From the NCBI GenBank assembly GCA_023460955.1, contig JAEWOH010000069.1:1-9377 (forward strand): 9,377 bases of DNA, given 5' to 3'. The position numbers were made by a program, and so were the translations under genes. The notes beneath the pieces are model-generated. The model saw only the letters and a program-made list of their open reading frames with translations, was not told the origin of the DNA and ran no database searches. The stretch comes from Bacillota bacterium (GTDB lineage Bacteria; Bacillota; Clostridia; Acetivibrionales; DSM-1351). Shown piece after piece: positions 1-6,479 of the stretch (the stretch's first letter is position 1; each line of letters begins with the position of its first letter).

Positions 1-63
1 GCGATCAACAACCTGTTTGACTGCTTCAGTTTTAAACTCTTCGGGATAACGCTTACCGCTCAT
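1..63 (-). CDS. IS3-family transposase OrfA, N-terminal fragment (runs off the left edge)
   Basis: The first 21 codons of an IS3-family OrfA read MSGKRYPEEFKTEAVKQVVD..., the usual opening of the helix-turn-helix domain that binds the IS ends. The ATG complements bases 61-63 and is preceded on the minus strand by a purine-rich AGAGAGG ribosome binding site. In this family OrfA is normally followed by OrfB (DDE integrase) through a programmed -1 frameshift; that part would lie left of the window. Nothing here shows whether the full element is intact. Family identity is clear from the motif; the exact IS is not. Confidence 0.85.
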   Translation of the reverse strand, partial: MSGKRYPEEFKTEAVKQVVDR

Positions 64-126
64 GGGCACCTCTCTTTAAGCCATCTTAAATGACTCTGAG
101 GTGTCTGTTAAACCCGTGGCGATTCA
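1..126 (-). mobile_element. IS3-family insertion sequence, terminal fragment
   Basis: The first 126 bases read leftward as the end of an IS3-family element. On the minus strand the sequence begins TGAATCGCCACGGGTTTAAC, a terminal-repeat type I associate with enterobacterial IS3 relatives, and about 60 bases further in comes the orfA start. The outer boundary is placed at 126 from the conserved TGAATCGCC terminus. The other end lies outside the window, so neither the inverted-repeat match nor a target duplication can be checked. The exact IS name is not assigned. Confidence 0.75.
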
Positions 127-132
127 CTCGTC

Positions 133-151
133 CCATTGGTACCCCCAATGG
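133..151 (-). terminator. Hairpin behind the tauE/safE-like gene, possible cut-off terminator
   Basis: CCATTGG (133-139) and CCAATGG (145-151) form a perfect 7-bp stem with a 5-base loop, 13 bases beyond the stop codon of the exporter gene. No run of T follows on the minus strand; the IS3-family end begins only 6 bases beyond the stem. It may be a terminator whose T tract was displaced by the IS insertion, or only a chance stem. Confidence 0.3.
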
Positions 152-164
152 CAATACTCTTTTC

Positions 165-962
165 TTAGCTGATGGACTTCATCATAACGGCATTAAATAC
201 CATCCCCAGAGCAACAACGATCAGTAGCCCGGCAAACCCCTTCTGCACGATATGTTCAGGTAAATGATGGCTTAGCCTCCGGCCAATAAACATCCCTGTC
301 ACAACACTCAGTACAAACCAGAGGGTAAAAGGCATGGGCAGAGTGGCACCCTGCATCACTGCCGTAGCAATCCCGCCCATACCTACCAATGCGACAATCA
401 TCAGGGAGGTCGCGATGCAACTGTGAATGGGCAGGGGCGTAAATTGCCGCAGTAACGGGACGATAATAAATCCTCCGCCCACAGCCAATAGTCCGGTCAT
501 AAAACCGGACACCGCCCCGACAGTGAGAAACAGCAGCCATGTGTTTACAGTCCAGACAAATCGTCCGGTGTGTTCATCCAGTGTGACAGGATAAGCGTGC
601 GTGGCCGCCATCTCGGGCGCACGAACCAATCGGCATGCGACGGTTAGCATCACCCCCGCAAACAGCAGGATCAGCAATATAGGGGAAGAACGCTGGGCAA
701 CCCATAACCCTACGCTCGTAATGGGCACGCCCGCCAGTGTTATCACGATAGCGGCGCGGTAGCGCACCAGTCCATTGCGCCAGGCATCGATGGCACCCAG
801 AGCCGCACTTCCTGCAACGGCGACCAGAGCCATCGGAGCGGCCTGCTGTGGTGCCCATCCCATGCCTATAACCAGGGTGGGAATGGCAAAAATTCCACCA
901 CCCGCTCCTGTGATGCCGAGCACTGCCCCCACGAGCAGACCTAACAGTAACGAGATGACCAT
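165..962 (-). CDS. TauE/SafE-family sulfite/anion exporter
   Basis: An inner-membrane protein of about 265 residues with roughly eight hydrophobic segments arranged as two related halves. Each half carries the family's glycine-rich signature near its start: TGAGGGIFAIPTL at about residues 18-30 and AVGGGFIIVPLL in the second half. TauE/SafE proteins are thought to export sulfite, sulfoacetate or related anions. The start at 962 is preferred over the in-frame ATG at 989 because AGGAAAG (complement of 967-973) sits at proper spacing before it. It is the last gene of the leftward operon, 41 bases after the DUF6691 gene. Next to a persulfide dioxygenase the expected cargo is sulfite; this is context, not proof. 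Length is normal and no damage is seen. Confidence 0.88.
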   Translation of the reverse strand: MVISLLLGLLVGAVLGITGAGGGIFAIPTLVIGMGWAPQQAAPMALVAVAGSAALGAIDAWRNGLVRYRAAIVITLAGVPITSVGLWVAQRSSPILLILLFAGVMLTVACRLVRAPEMAATHAYPVTLDEHTGRFVWTVNTWLLFLTVGAVSGFMTGLLAVGGGFIIVPLLRQFTPLPIHSCIATSLMIVALVGMGGIATAVMQGATLPMPFTLWFVLSVVTGMFIGRRLSHHLPEHIVQKGFAGLLIVVALGMVFNAVMMKSIS

Positions 963-1003
963 GGTGCTTTCCTGATGTGTGGCTGACAACGTCTCGGACA
1001 GAA

Positions 1004-1435
1004 TTACGGTGCCTGACGCTTCGCTCGTTTACGTTCAAGCTGTTCAAAAAGCAGCATGCCAGCGACCATTGCGCCAACAAAGACGATACCTTTGCTCACG
1101 CCGGCACCGAGTAATACCAGTCCTGGGCCAGGGCAAATACCTGCAAGCCCCCAGCCAATACCAAACAGGATAGCGCCCCCGATCAAACGCTTATCGACCT
1201 GTTTGCTGGTTGGCAGGTTTATCGTGCCACCGCACAGCGAGTGGGTGCGCCGTTTCACTGAGCGGAAGGCGAAGAAACCCACGCTGATGGCCCCGCCCAT
1301 GACAAAAGCCAGTGAAGGGTCCCAGACGCGGGTAATATCCAGAAAACCAATCACCTTCGCGGGGTTTGCCATGCCGCTGATCAGTAATCCAACGCCAAAT
1401 ATCACCCCTGCCAACAGCGAAAAAAACAGATTCAT
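1004..1435 (-). CDS. DUF6691 / YeeE-YedE-like membrane protein (second half-transporter)
   Basis: A 143-residue membrane protein with about four hydrophobic stretches. An N-terminal GVGLLISGMANPAKVIGFLD motif and a late GICPGPGLVLLG motif (about residues 100-111) are typical of DUF6691, the second half of split YeeE/YedE transporters (often called PmpB). An excellent ribosome binding site, AAGGAGG, lies 5 bases before the ATG. The gene is 40 bases downstream of the first half (1476-1904), and the two probably act together as one channel for a sulfur species such as thiosulfate. The cysteine in GICPGP is the kind of residue implicated in thiosulfate passage in YeeE. Substrate is inferred from the family and from neighbouring sulfur-oxidation genes. 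Confidence 0.85.
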   Translation of the reverse strand: MNLFFSLLAGVIFGVGLLISGMANPAKVIGFLDITRVWDPSLAFVMGGAISVGFFAFRSVKRRTHSLCGGTINLPTSKQVDKRLIGGAILFGIGWGLAGICPGPGLVLLGAGVSKGIVFVGAMVAGMLLFEQLERKRAKRQAP

Positions 1436-1475
1436 ATATACCTCCTTGAGCGATTTACTGTGCGAGTCGGCTCGA

Positions 1476-1904
1476 CTAAATCCGCAAACCCATTAGCCAG
1501 ACGGTGATAAACGCAACCCCCATAAACGTCAGTGTGGCCACCAGAGAACGGGGGGATAAACGCGATAGACCGCAAACTCCGTGCCCGCTGGTACACCCCG
1601 AACCATAACGAGTTCCTATCCCGACCAGCAGCCCAGCGATGATCAGGATAGGCCAGGGGGCAGAAACCTCGATCGCAGGAAGCGGGTAAACGAGAGCATA
1701 CAAGAGGGGGGATATGATAATGCCCACGAGAAAAGCCAGACGCCAGCCACGATCAGGAGTGCCTCGTGAGAGCACACCGCCGATTATGCCGCTGATCCCT
1801 GCAATACGTCCGCAGAACAGGATCAATATCCAGGCCGCACAGCCGATCAATACTCCCCCTAAGAAACTCAGGAACGGAGTGAATTGCACCAGATTAATGG
1901 TCAT
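1476..1904 (-). CDS. YeeE/YedE-family (DUF395) sulfur transporter half
   Basis: A 142-residue integral membrane protein with four to five hydrophobic segments. The signature GSGCTSGHGVCGLSRLSPRS lies near the C-terminus, with two cysteines matching the conserved half-motif of YeeE/YedE (thiosulfate-uptake TsuA relatives, PmpA in split systems). I place the start at the ATG at 1904, since GAAGGTG precedes it at good spacing; the upstream ATG at 1925 would only add seven residues inside the repressor gene. The start overlaps the end of the repressor gene by 11 bases, which suggests translational coupling. Split YeeE plus DUF6691 genes beside bigR and blh are known from BigR operons of plant-associated bacteria. 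Transport direction and exact ion are not shown by the sequence. Confidence 0.85.
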   Translation of the reverse strand: MTINLVQFTPFLSFLGGVLIGCAAWILILFCGRIAGISGIIGGVLSRGTPDRGWRLAFLVGIIISPLLYALVYPLPAIEVSAPWPILIIAGLLVGIGTRYGSGCTSGHGVCGLSRLSPRSLVATLTFMGVAFITVWLMGLRI

Positions 1905-2235
1905 GGTTAACACCTTCTGCGTCATCTTTCGGACAGTAAAGTTGATAGAGGGTATTGAGCAATATCAACACATTCGGATCATCAATGCGGTAGAAAATCT
2001 GTTTCCCCTCGCGGCGTGTCGCCACGAGTTGCAGGCGTCGCATCACCCCCAACTGCTGTGACAATGTCGGCTGACCAATCCCTAGAGCACTTTCCATTTG
2101 CCCCACAGAAGCTTCTCCCTGACTGAGATGACACAGCAGCAGCAGCCGGTCGTCATTCGCCAGGGCACGCAATACGGCGGCGGCTGCACTGGCGGCATCA
2201 CGCATTTTTTTTTGGTCAATAAGTGCGTTACTCAT
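1894..2235 (-). CDS. bigR: ArsR-family persulfide-responsive repressor (BigR/SqrR/YgaV type)
   Basis: A 113-residue winged-helix repressor. The recognition-helix region reads GQPTLSQQLGVMRRL (about residues 54-68), followed by the wing EGKQIFYRI. Cys35 (LLLLCHL) and Cys101 (YQLYCP) fall in the two places that form the di- or tetrasulfide switch in BigR and SqrR; the metal-binding CVC motif of arsenic sensors is absent. By family analogy, persulfide links the two cysteines and releases DNA. It heads the leftward operon with two transporter halves and an exporter, and it diverges from the dioxygenase gene across an AT-rich palindrome that is its likely operator. It is therefore probably autoregulated. 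A purine-rich AAAGAGAA lies just before the ATG. Assignment to the BigR/SqrR branch is strong; the symbol is by analogy. Confidence 0.88.
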   Translation of the reverse strand: MSNALIDQKKMRDAASAAAAVLRALANDDRLLLLCHLSQGEASVGQMESALGIGQPTLSQQLGVMRRLQLVATRREGKQIFYRIDDPNVLILLNTLYQLYCPKDDAEGVNHDH

Positions 2236-2284
2236 GAGTTCTCTTTGCCATCCTGATCCACGTTCACGATAACACTTTACATAT

Positions 2285-2307
2285 TTATATAATATAATAT
2301 TGTATAA
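2285..2307. promoter_or_regulatory. Probable BigR operator: 23-bp AT-rich near-perfect palindrome
   Basis: The two 11-base arms around centre 2296, TTATATAATAT (2285-2295) and ATATTGTATAA (2297-2307), are inverted copies of each other except at one pair. The site lies between the divergent repressor and dioxygenase genes. AT-rich TATA-type palindromes are the known targets of BigR-like ArsR repressors. Several TATAAT hexamers overlap it (2288-2293, 2293-2298, 2303-2308), so a bound repressor would cover promoters in both directions. Confidence 0.7.
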
Positions 2308-2316
2308 TTAAAGCAA
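2289..2316 (-). promoter_or_regulatory. Candidate leftward promoter of the repressor-transporter operon
   Basis: On the minus strand TTGCTT (complement of 2311-2316) is followed after 16 bases by TATTAT (complement of 2289-2294), a reasonable sigma-70 pair. The -10 box lies inside the palindromic operator. A rightward counterpart could use TTTACA (2276-2281) with one of the TATAAT-like boxes, but none gives ideal 17-base spacing. The call rests on motif matching only. Confidence 0.45.
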
Positions 2317-2362
2317 GTCAGTGTGAAGATACATCATCCAACGTACATATAAGGAGTTCACC

Positions 2363-3223
2363 ATGACACCACTTATCGAAGGTTTTTACGATCCGGCTAC
2401 CGGTACTGTCAGCTACGTGTTGGCCGATAGGATTGGGGGAGTTGCAGCCATTATTGATCCGGTTCTGGACTATGACCCGAAATCCGGCCGGACTCAGACA
2501 ACCTCCGCCGATCGGTTGATGGATTACGTGAAAAAGCAGCAACTTACCGTCAATTGGCTACTGGAAACTCACGCCCATGCCGATCATCTTTCGGCAGCCC
2601 ATTATTTGCGTGAGAGGGTCGGTGGCAACATCGCCATCAGCGAAAAAATTGTCGAGGTTCAGCGGATATTCAAGCGCGTTTTTAACCTTGAGCACACCTT
2701 TGCACTGGATGGTTCACAGTTTGACCATCTGCTGACTGACGGTGAAACCTTTGAACTGGGGGCCTTGACCGTGCAGGCGTTGCACGTTCCTGGTCATACG
2801 CCAGCCGATATGGCTTTCCAGGTTGCTGATGCGATTTTCCTTGGCGATACCCTGTTTATGCCTGATGTGGGCACCGCGCGTTGTGATTTCCCGGGTGGGG
2901 ATGCACAGCAGCTTTATCATTCCATCCGCAAGATCCTCAGTTTTCCGGCTGAGACCCGTTTATATGTGTGCCATGACTATCCTCCTGCAGGCCGGGGTCC
3001 CCAATGGAAGAGCAGCGTAGCCGAACAGCGGGCGGCTAATATTCATGTCCATGATGGGAACGATCTGGCCACCTTTGTGGCGCTTCGGCAGGCACGGGAT
3101 AAAACCCTGGCCGCCCCGGTACTCCTGTTACCGTCCATTCAGATCAATATCCGGGCCGGTGAATTCCCGCCAGCGGAAGATAATGGTGTCTGTTATTTGA
3201 AAATCCCTCTAAATCATCTGTAA
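2363..3223 (+). CDS. blh: MBL-fold persulfide dioxygenase (ETHE1/Blh type)
   Basis: A 286-residue metallo-beta-lactamase-fold protein. It has the ETHE1-like layout: THAHADH (His70, His72, Asp74, His75), VPGHTPADM (His145), FLGDTLF (Asp162), GTARCDF (about 170-176) and VCHDYPP (His204). The single-iron ETHE1 site uses two motif-one histidines or their equivalents plus aspartate; these residues are all present. Such enzymes oxidise glutathione persulfide to sulfite in the cytoplasm. AAGGAG (2351-2356) precedes the ATG at ideal spacing. Unlike some Blh proteins it has no N-terminal DUF442 (phosphatase-like sulfurtransferase) domain. It is the first gene of the rightward arm, facing the repressor, and is followed by the persulfide-handling flavoprotein. 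The choice of substrate thiol is inferred from the family. Confidence 0.88.
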   Translation: MTPLIEGFYDPATGTVSYVLADRIGGVAAIIDPVLDYDPKSGRTQTTSADRLMDYVKKQQLTVNWLLETHAHADHLSAAHYLRERVGGNIAISEKIVEVQRIFKRVFNLEHTFALDGSQFDHLLTDGETFELGALTVQALHVPGHTPADMAFQVADAIFLGDTLFMPDVGTARCDFPGGDAQQLYHSIRKILSFPAETRLYVCHDYPPAGRGPQWKSSVAEQRAANIHVHDGNDLATFVALRQARDKTLAAPVLLLPSIQINIRAGEFPPAEDNGVCYLKIPLNHL

Positions 3224-3266
3224 CCGAGCAGCGGTTATTGTTGTCTGAAATAGGAAGGTGTTGATC

Positions 3267-4934
3267 ATGCGTAAAATCAAGTTAGTGATTGTCGGTGGTG
3301 TGGCCGGGGGGGCTTCGGCTGCGGTAAGGGCCCGGCGTTTATCGGAAACGGCCGAGATTATTCTGTTAGAGCGTGGTGCCTATGTGTCTTTTGCCAACTG
3401 TGGCCTGCCTTATCACATCGGAGGCGAGATCCCCGAACGCCAGCAATTGCTTTTGAAAACACCGCAGGATTTTCTTCAACGTTTCAACATTGATGTCCGT
3501 ATTGAGCATCAGGTGTTGCAGATCGAGGCGGACAAGAAAGTGGTCCACATCAGGAATGAGCAGACGGGGGAGGTTTACCACGAGAGCTATGACCAACTCC
3601 TGCTCAGCACCGGGGGAAACCCTATTCGTCCTCCCCTGCCAGGCGTTGACCTCCCAGGTGTCTTTACCCTGCGTACGCTGCCGGATATGGATAACATTCT
3701 GGCGCATATCCACCAACACCGGCTAACACATGCCACGGTCGTCGGGGGCGGGTTTATCGGGTTGGAAATGGTGGAGGCACTGGTCAATCTGGGGATCAGG
3801 GTGACATTGTTGGAGTTGGGTGCCCAAGTGATGGCCCCGGTTGATGCCGAGATGGCTGCCGTATTACACCAGGTACTCCGGCAGAAGGGCGTCGATTTGC
3901 GTTTGCAATCGGGCTTGGCAGCGATTACGCAGGTGGGTGATACCCAGGATTTACAGCTCAGTTTGAATACGGGTGAGGTGTTGGCGACGGGGATGGTGTT
4001 GTTGGCTATCGGTGTAAAACCAGATACGCAATTAGCCAGTAGTGCCGAGTTGGCGCTGGGGCCCCATGGTGGGATCCTGGTTGATCCGTTTATGCGGACA
4101 TCAGACTCGTGTATCTATGCGGTGGGGGATGTGGTAGAAACGGCGGAATGGGTCACTGGCAATGCGATGTCGGTGCCGCTGGTGGGGCCGGCCAACCGGC
4201 AGGGACGCATTGCTGCGGAGAACATGCTCGGTGGGACTCATCGTTATCAGCGCAGTCAGGCAACCGCCATCTGTAAAGTATTTGACCATGCCATAGCCAG
4301 CGTCGGCTTGAATGAAAAAACCGTGCAGCGGTTGAACATGAACTATGAAAAAGTGTATGTCCATGCAGCTCACCATGCCAGCTATTACCCGGGAAGTTCC
4401 CCTGTGTCGCTAAAACTGCTGTTTTCCCCCGATACTGGCGATATTTTGGGGGCTCAAGCCGTGGGTAAAGCCGGCATCGACAAGTGTATTGATGTGCTGG
4501 CGGTGGCGCAGCGGGCCAAGCTGAAGGTGCAGGATCTGGAAGATCTTGAACTGTGTTACGCCCCGCCATTCAACAGTGCCCGTGATGTGGTCAATCAGGT
4601 TGGTATGCTGGCGACCAATGTGATCAATGGTGATACCCGGATATGCCATGTGGCCGACATTCTGAATATTAACCCATCGCAACAATGCCTGCTGGATGTC
4701 CGTACGTCGAACGAGTTGGAAATGCTGGGCCGGTATCCTGAGGCGTTACATATCCCGGTGGATGAATTACGTTCGCGTCTTAATGAGTTACCGAAAGACA
4801 AAGAAATCCTGATTGGCTGTCAGTCAGGCTTACGCGGGCATGTTGCCTACCGATTATTGAAGCAGCAGGGTTTTCGGGCAAGAAATCTCTCCGGGGGCTA
4901 TAAAACCTATCAGTTGTCTCTCGCAGAATTGTAG
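3267..4934 (+). CDS. CoA-disulfide/persulfide reductase-like flavoprotein with C-terminal rhodanese domain
   Basis: A 555-residue fusion of the CoADR-Rhd / NADH-dependent persulfide reductase type. The FAD site GGVAGG is at about residues 10-15, redox Cys45 lies in SFANCGLPY, the NAD(P)H loop VVGGGFIGLE is at about 158-167, and the second FAD motif AVGDVVE is at about 285-291. The dimer domain carries the tyrosine motifs YYPGS (about 373) and CYAPPFNSARD (about 431). The rhodanese domain (about 455-550) has LLDVRT and the active loop GCQSGLRGH with Cys518. Known relatives reduce CoA or glutathione persulfide and polysulfide with NADH. ATG 3267 is chosen because AGGAAGG (3252-3258) is spaced correctly; the GTG at 3258 overlaps that site. 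It lies 43 bases after the dioxygenase gene in one probable operon. The preferred substrate cannot be read from sequence. Confidence 0.9.
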   Translation: MRKIKLVIVGGVAGGASAAVRARRLSETAEIILLERGAYVSFANCGLPYHIGGEIPERQQLLLKTPQDFLQRFNIDVRIEHQVLQIEADKKVVHIRNEQTGEVYHESYDQLLLSTGGNPIRPPLPGVDLPGVFTLRTLPDMDNILAHIHQHRLTHATVVGGGFIGLEMVEALVNLGIRVTLLELGAQVMAPVDAEMAAVLHQVLRQKGVDLRLQSGLAAITQVGDTQDLQLSLNTGEVLATGMVLLAIGVKPDTQLASSAELALGPHGGILVDPFMRTSDSCIYAVGDVVETAEWVTGNAMSVPLVGPANRQGRIAAENMLGGTHRYQRSQATAICKVFDHAIASVGLNEKTVQRLNMNYEKVYVHAAHHASYYPGSSPVSLKLLFSPDTGDILGAQAVGKAGIDKCIDVLAVAQRAKLKVQDLEDLELCYAPPFNSARDVVNQVGMLATNVINGDTRICHVADILNINPSQQCLLDVRTSNELEMLGRYPEALHIPVDELRSRLNELPKDKEILIGCQSGLRGHVAYRLLKQQGFRARNLSGGYKTYQLSLAEL

Positions 4935-5102
4935 ATTGCCTCGCCAGTTGATAGAACGTTGGAGCGTTCGATTCATAGATTGATTTGTGTAGGATTGGTG
5001 GATGGGTTTAGGCGTTGTATTGAGAGATAAACAGCCCTTCCTTTTGATAGATGAATAGCTTTTTTGTAACAATCATCTTTCTCATTCGGTACTATAGGGC
5101 AA

Positions 5103-5110
5103 CATTTTTT
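5103..5110. repeat. Left 8-bp target-site duplication of the ISL3-family element
   Basis: CATTTTTT directly abuts the left inverted repeat and is repeated exactly at 8483-8490 beyond the right one. An 8-bp duplication is the rule for ISL3-family elements. Confidence 0.95.
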
Positions 5111-5134
5111 GGGTATACGGATTTAATGGTTGAT
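5111..5134 (+). repeat. Left terminal inverted repeat of the ISL3-family element
   Basis: The repeat begins GGGTATACGG and ends ATGGTTGAT. It matches the reverse complement of 8459-8482 at 21 of 24 positions; the differences are at positions 6, 7 and 14. It abuts the CATTTTTT target duplication. Confidence 0.95.
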
Positions 5135-5155
5135 GGGGCACCTTCACCCCATCAA
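5130..5155. other. Perfect 9-bp hairpin at the left transposon end
   Basis: TTGATGGGG (5130-5138) and CCCCATCAA (5147-5155) pair perfectly around an 8-base loop. The left arm uses the last five bases of the terminal inverted repeat. The hairpin lies just past the transposase stop codon, but no T run follows on the minus strand, so it is not a classic terminator. It may damp transcripts leaving or entering the element, or shape the transposase-binding end. Confidence 0.5.
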
Positions 5156-5168
5156 TCTGATACCACCC

Positions 5169-6458
5169 TCAGATGGTTGATAGATCGACTCCGTAGTTGA
5201 GTTCCTCTGCGAAGTCCGGCAGTCCGTAACCGATGGTTTTCTTGTAGAAAGGAGAGACCTTCGCAGTCGGTGCCTTCTTCTTGTGCTTCGTGGTGTAGAG
5301 CATTCGTGCCCGCATCACCTCGAAGGAGTAACCGCGCCCTTCACGGTTCTTGTCCTTGGCCAGTCGGTTGATGGACTCCGTGTAAGCGTTGGTGACGGGC
5401 ATGTCCGTCTCGAAGTAGGTCATGGTCTCTTCGCGCCAGTTTCCCACTGCCCTGACCAGATCGCTCCAGACTTCCTTTTGGCCCTTCGGGATGGTGGCTA
5501 TCCACTCGTCCAGGGCGGCTTCTGCCTGGAGCCGTGTGGTGGCGTCCCAGATGCCGTAGAAGCGCTCCTTGTGCTCGTAGGCGGCCAGCAGTTGCGGGAA
5601 CGCGCCTGTCCAGGTCTCCATGATGAGGCGCTCCCGGTCTGAGACTTCGTGAGCGCGTTTCAGCAGGATTTTCCGGTCTCCCTTGAGAGTCCGGCTCTGG
5701 GACGGTTTCAGCTCCTTTCTGAGGCCCTTGCGCACTCTCTCTAGGGCATCGTTGGCCATGCGCACCACATGGAACTTATCGACCACGATACGGGCCTGGG
5801 GCAGCACAGCCTTGACCGCTGCCCGGTAGGGGTTCCACATGTCCATGCTGACGATCTCGACCTTCTGCCGGTCTTTCAGCTTCATCAGGTAGTTGGTCAC
5901 CACGTCCTGGCGGCGGGTGGCCAGCAGGTCGAGCAGGGTTCGCTCCTCAATGTTGGTCAGAATGCAGCGGTAGCGCTTGTTCAGGTATAGCTCGTCAATG
6001 CCCAGGATGCGGGGCGTCTCGAAGCGGTGCCAGCGCCCCAGGAACTCGGCGCGGGCGTTGAAGATGTCGCGCACCGTCTTCTCGTCCAGGCCGGTCTGTG
6101 CCGCCACAAAGGTGTAGGGGTGGTTGAAGGATTCCTTCTCCACGTACTCATGCAGCCGCAGTGTCATACGGAATCCGTCCACCATCTCCGGTAGCTGGGG
6201 CCTGAATGTTGTCTTGCAGGCCCGGCAGGTGTATCGGCGGCGGACCACCCAGAGAGTGACCCGCTTGCCGTGGATGGGCAGATCACGATAGGGAACGTCA
6301 CGCTTGCCGAACCGTACGAACTCACCCTGCACGCCGCATTCCTCGCAGGCGATGGGATCGGGCACGTCCACCTGGAAGTGCATTTCGTCGTCGGTTGATT
6401 TGCAGCCCAGTACTTGGTATTGCGGCAGGTGAAGGATGTTGTCGGGAAGTTCGGTCAT
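5169..6458 (-). CDS. tnpA: ISL3-family DDE transposase
   Basis: A 429-residue ISL3 transposase. The N-terminal zinc-ribbon has Cys38/Cys41 (CEEC) and Cys78/Cys81 (CRAC). A helix-turn-helix region follows at about residues 100-135. The DDE core carries Asp155 (GIDELYL), Asp227 (VVDKFHVVR) and Glu361 (NAYTESINRLAK); Asp206 (SMDMW) is a further conserved acidic residue. Full length and uninterrupted, so likely active in cut-and-paste or circle-forming transposition of the whole element. The ATG is 21 bases after the lspA stop and lacks a strong Shine-Dalgarno sequence, suggesting low expression or coupling to upstream translation. It is the last gene of the leftward run transporter-lspA-tnpA. 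Its final codons hold a copy of the inner terminal repeat. Confidence 0.95.
   Translation of the reverse strand: MTELPDNILHLPQYQVLGCKSTDDEMHFQVDVPDPIACEECGVQGEFVRFGKRDVPYRDLPIHGKRVTLWVVRRRYTCRACKTTFRPQLPEMVDGFRMTLRLHEYVEKESFNHPYTFVAAQTGLDEKTVRDIFNARAEFLGRWHRFETPRILGIDELYLNKRYRCILTNIEERTLLDLLATRRQDVVTNYLMKLKDRQKVEIVSMDMWNPYRAAVKAVLPQARIVVDKFHVVRMANDALERVRKGLRKELKPSQSRTLKGDRKILLKRAHEVSDRERLIMETWTGAFPQLLAAYEHKERFYGIWDATTRLQAEAALDEWIATIPKGQKEVWSDLVRAVGNWREETMTYFETDMPVTNAYTESINRLAKDKNREGRGYSFEVMRARMLYTTKHKKKAPTAKVSPFYKKTIGYGLPDFAEELNYGVDLSTI
5173..5181 (+). repeat. Left subterminal copy of the inner inverted-repeat motif
   Basis: ATGGTTGAT here repeats the last nine bases of the left terminal repeat (5126-5134) in the same orientation, 47 bp further in. 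It overlaps the last codons of the transposase gene. On its own nine bases could be chance; a longer matching copy exists at the other end. Confidence 0.45.
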
Positions 6459-6479
6459 GGTGTTGTATAGGCGTAGGTG

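Noticed and set aside
963..989. Upstream ATG (989) for the TauE/SafE gene
   Set aside because: The added nine residues are polar and atypical, and the AGGAAAG site fits the ATG at 962.
574..1080. Minus-strand 168-codon frame overlapping the TauE/SafE gene
   Set aside because: It is an out-of-frame shadow of a clear membrane protein; its translation is rich in Cys, Arg and His with no membrane pattern or motif.
3258..3266. GTG at 3258 as start of the flavoprotein gene, adding three residues
   Set aside because: It overlaps the AGGAAGG ribosome binding site, which is correctly spaced for the ATG at 3267; the family N-terminus fits MRKIKLVIVGG.
4058..4067. GGGGCCCC palindrome in the flavoprotein gene
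   Set aside because: Eight-base palindromes of this kind are common in GC-rich coding sequence.
4935..5102. Gap after the flavoprotein gene checked for a terminator or small RNA
   Set aside because: Only a weak 5-bp stem (GAACG 4954-4958 with CGTTC 4965-4969) without a T run was found; not enough to call.
5283..5642. Plus-strand open frame of 119 codons inside the transposase gene
   Set aside because: It is antisense to a fully conserved transposase, and has no recognisable domain or ribosome binding site.
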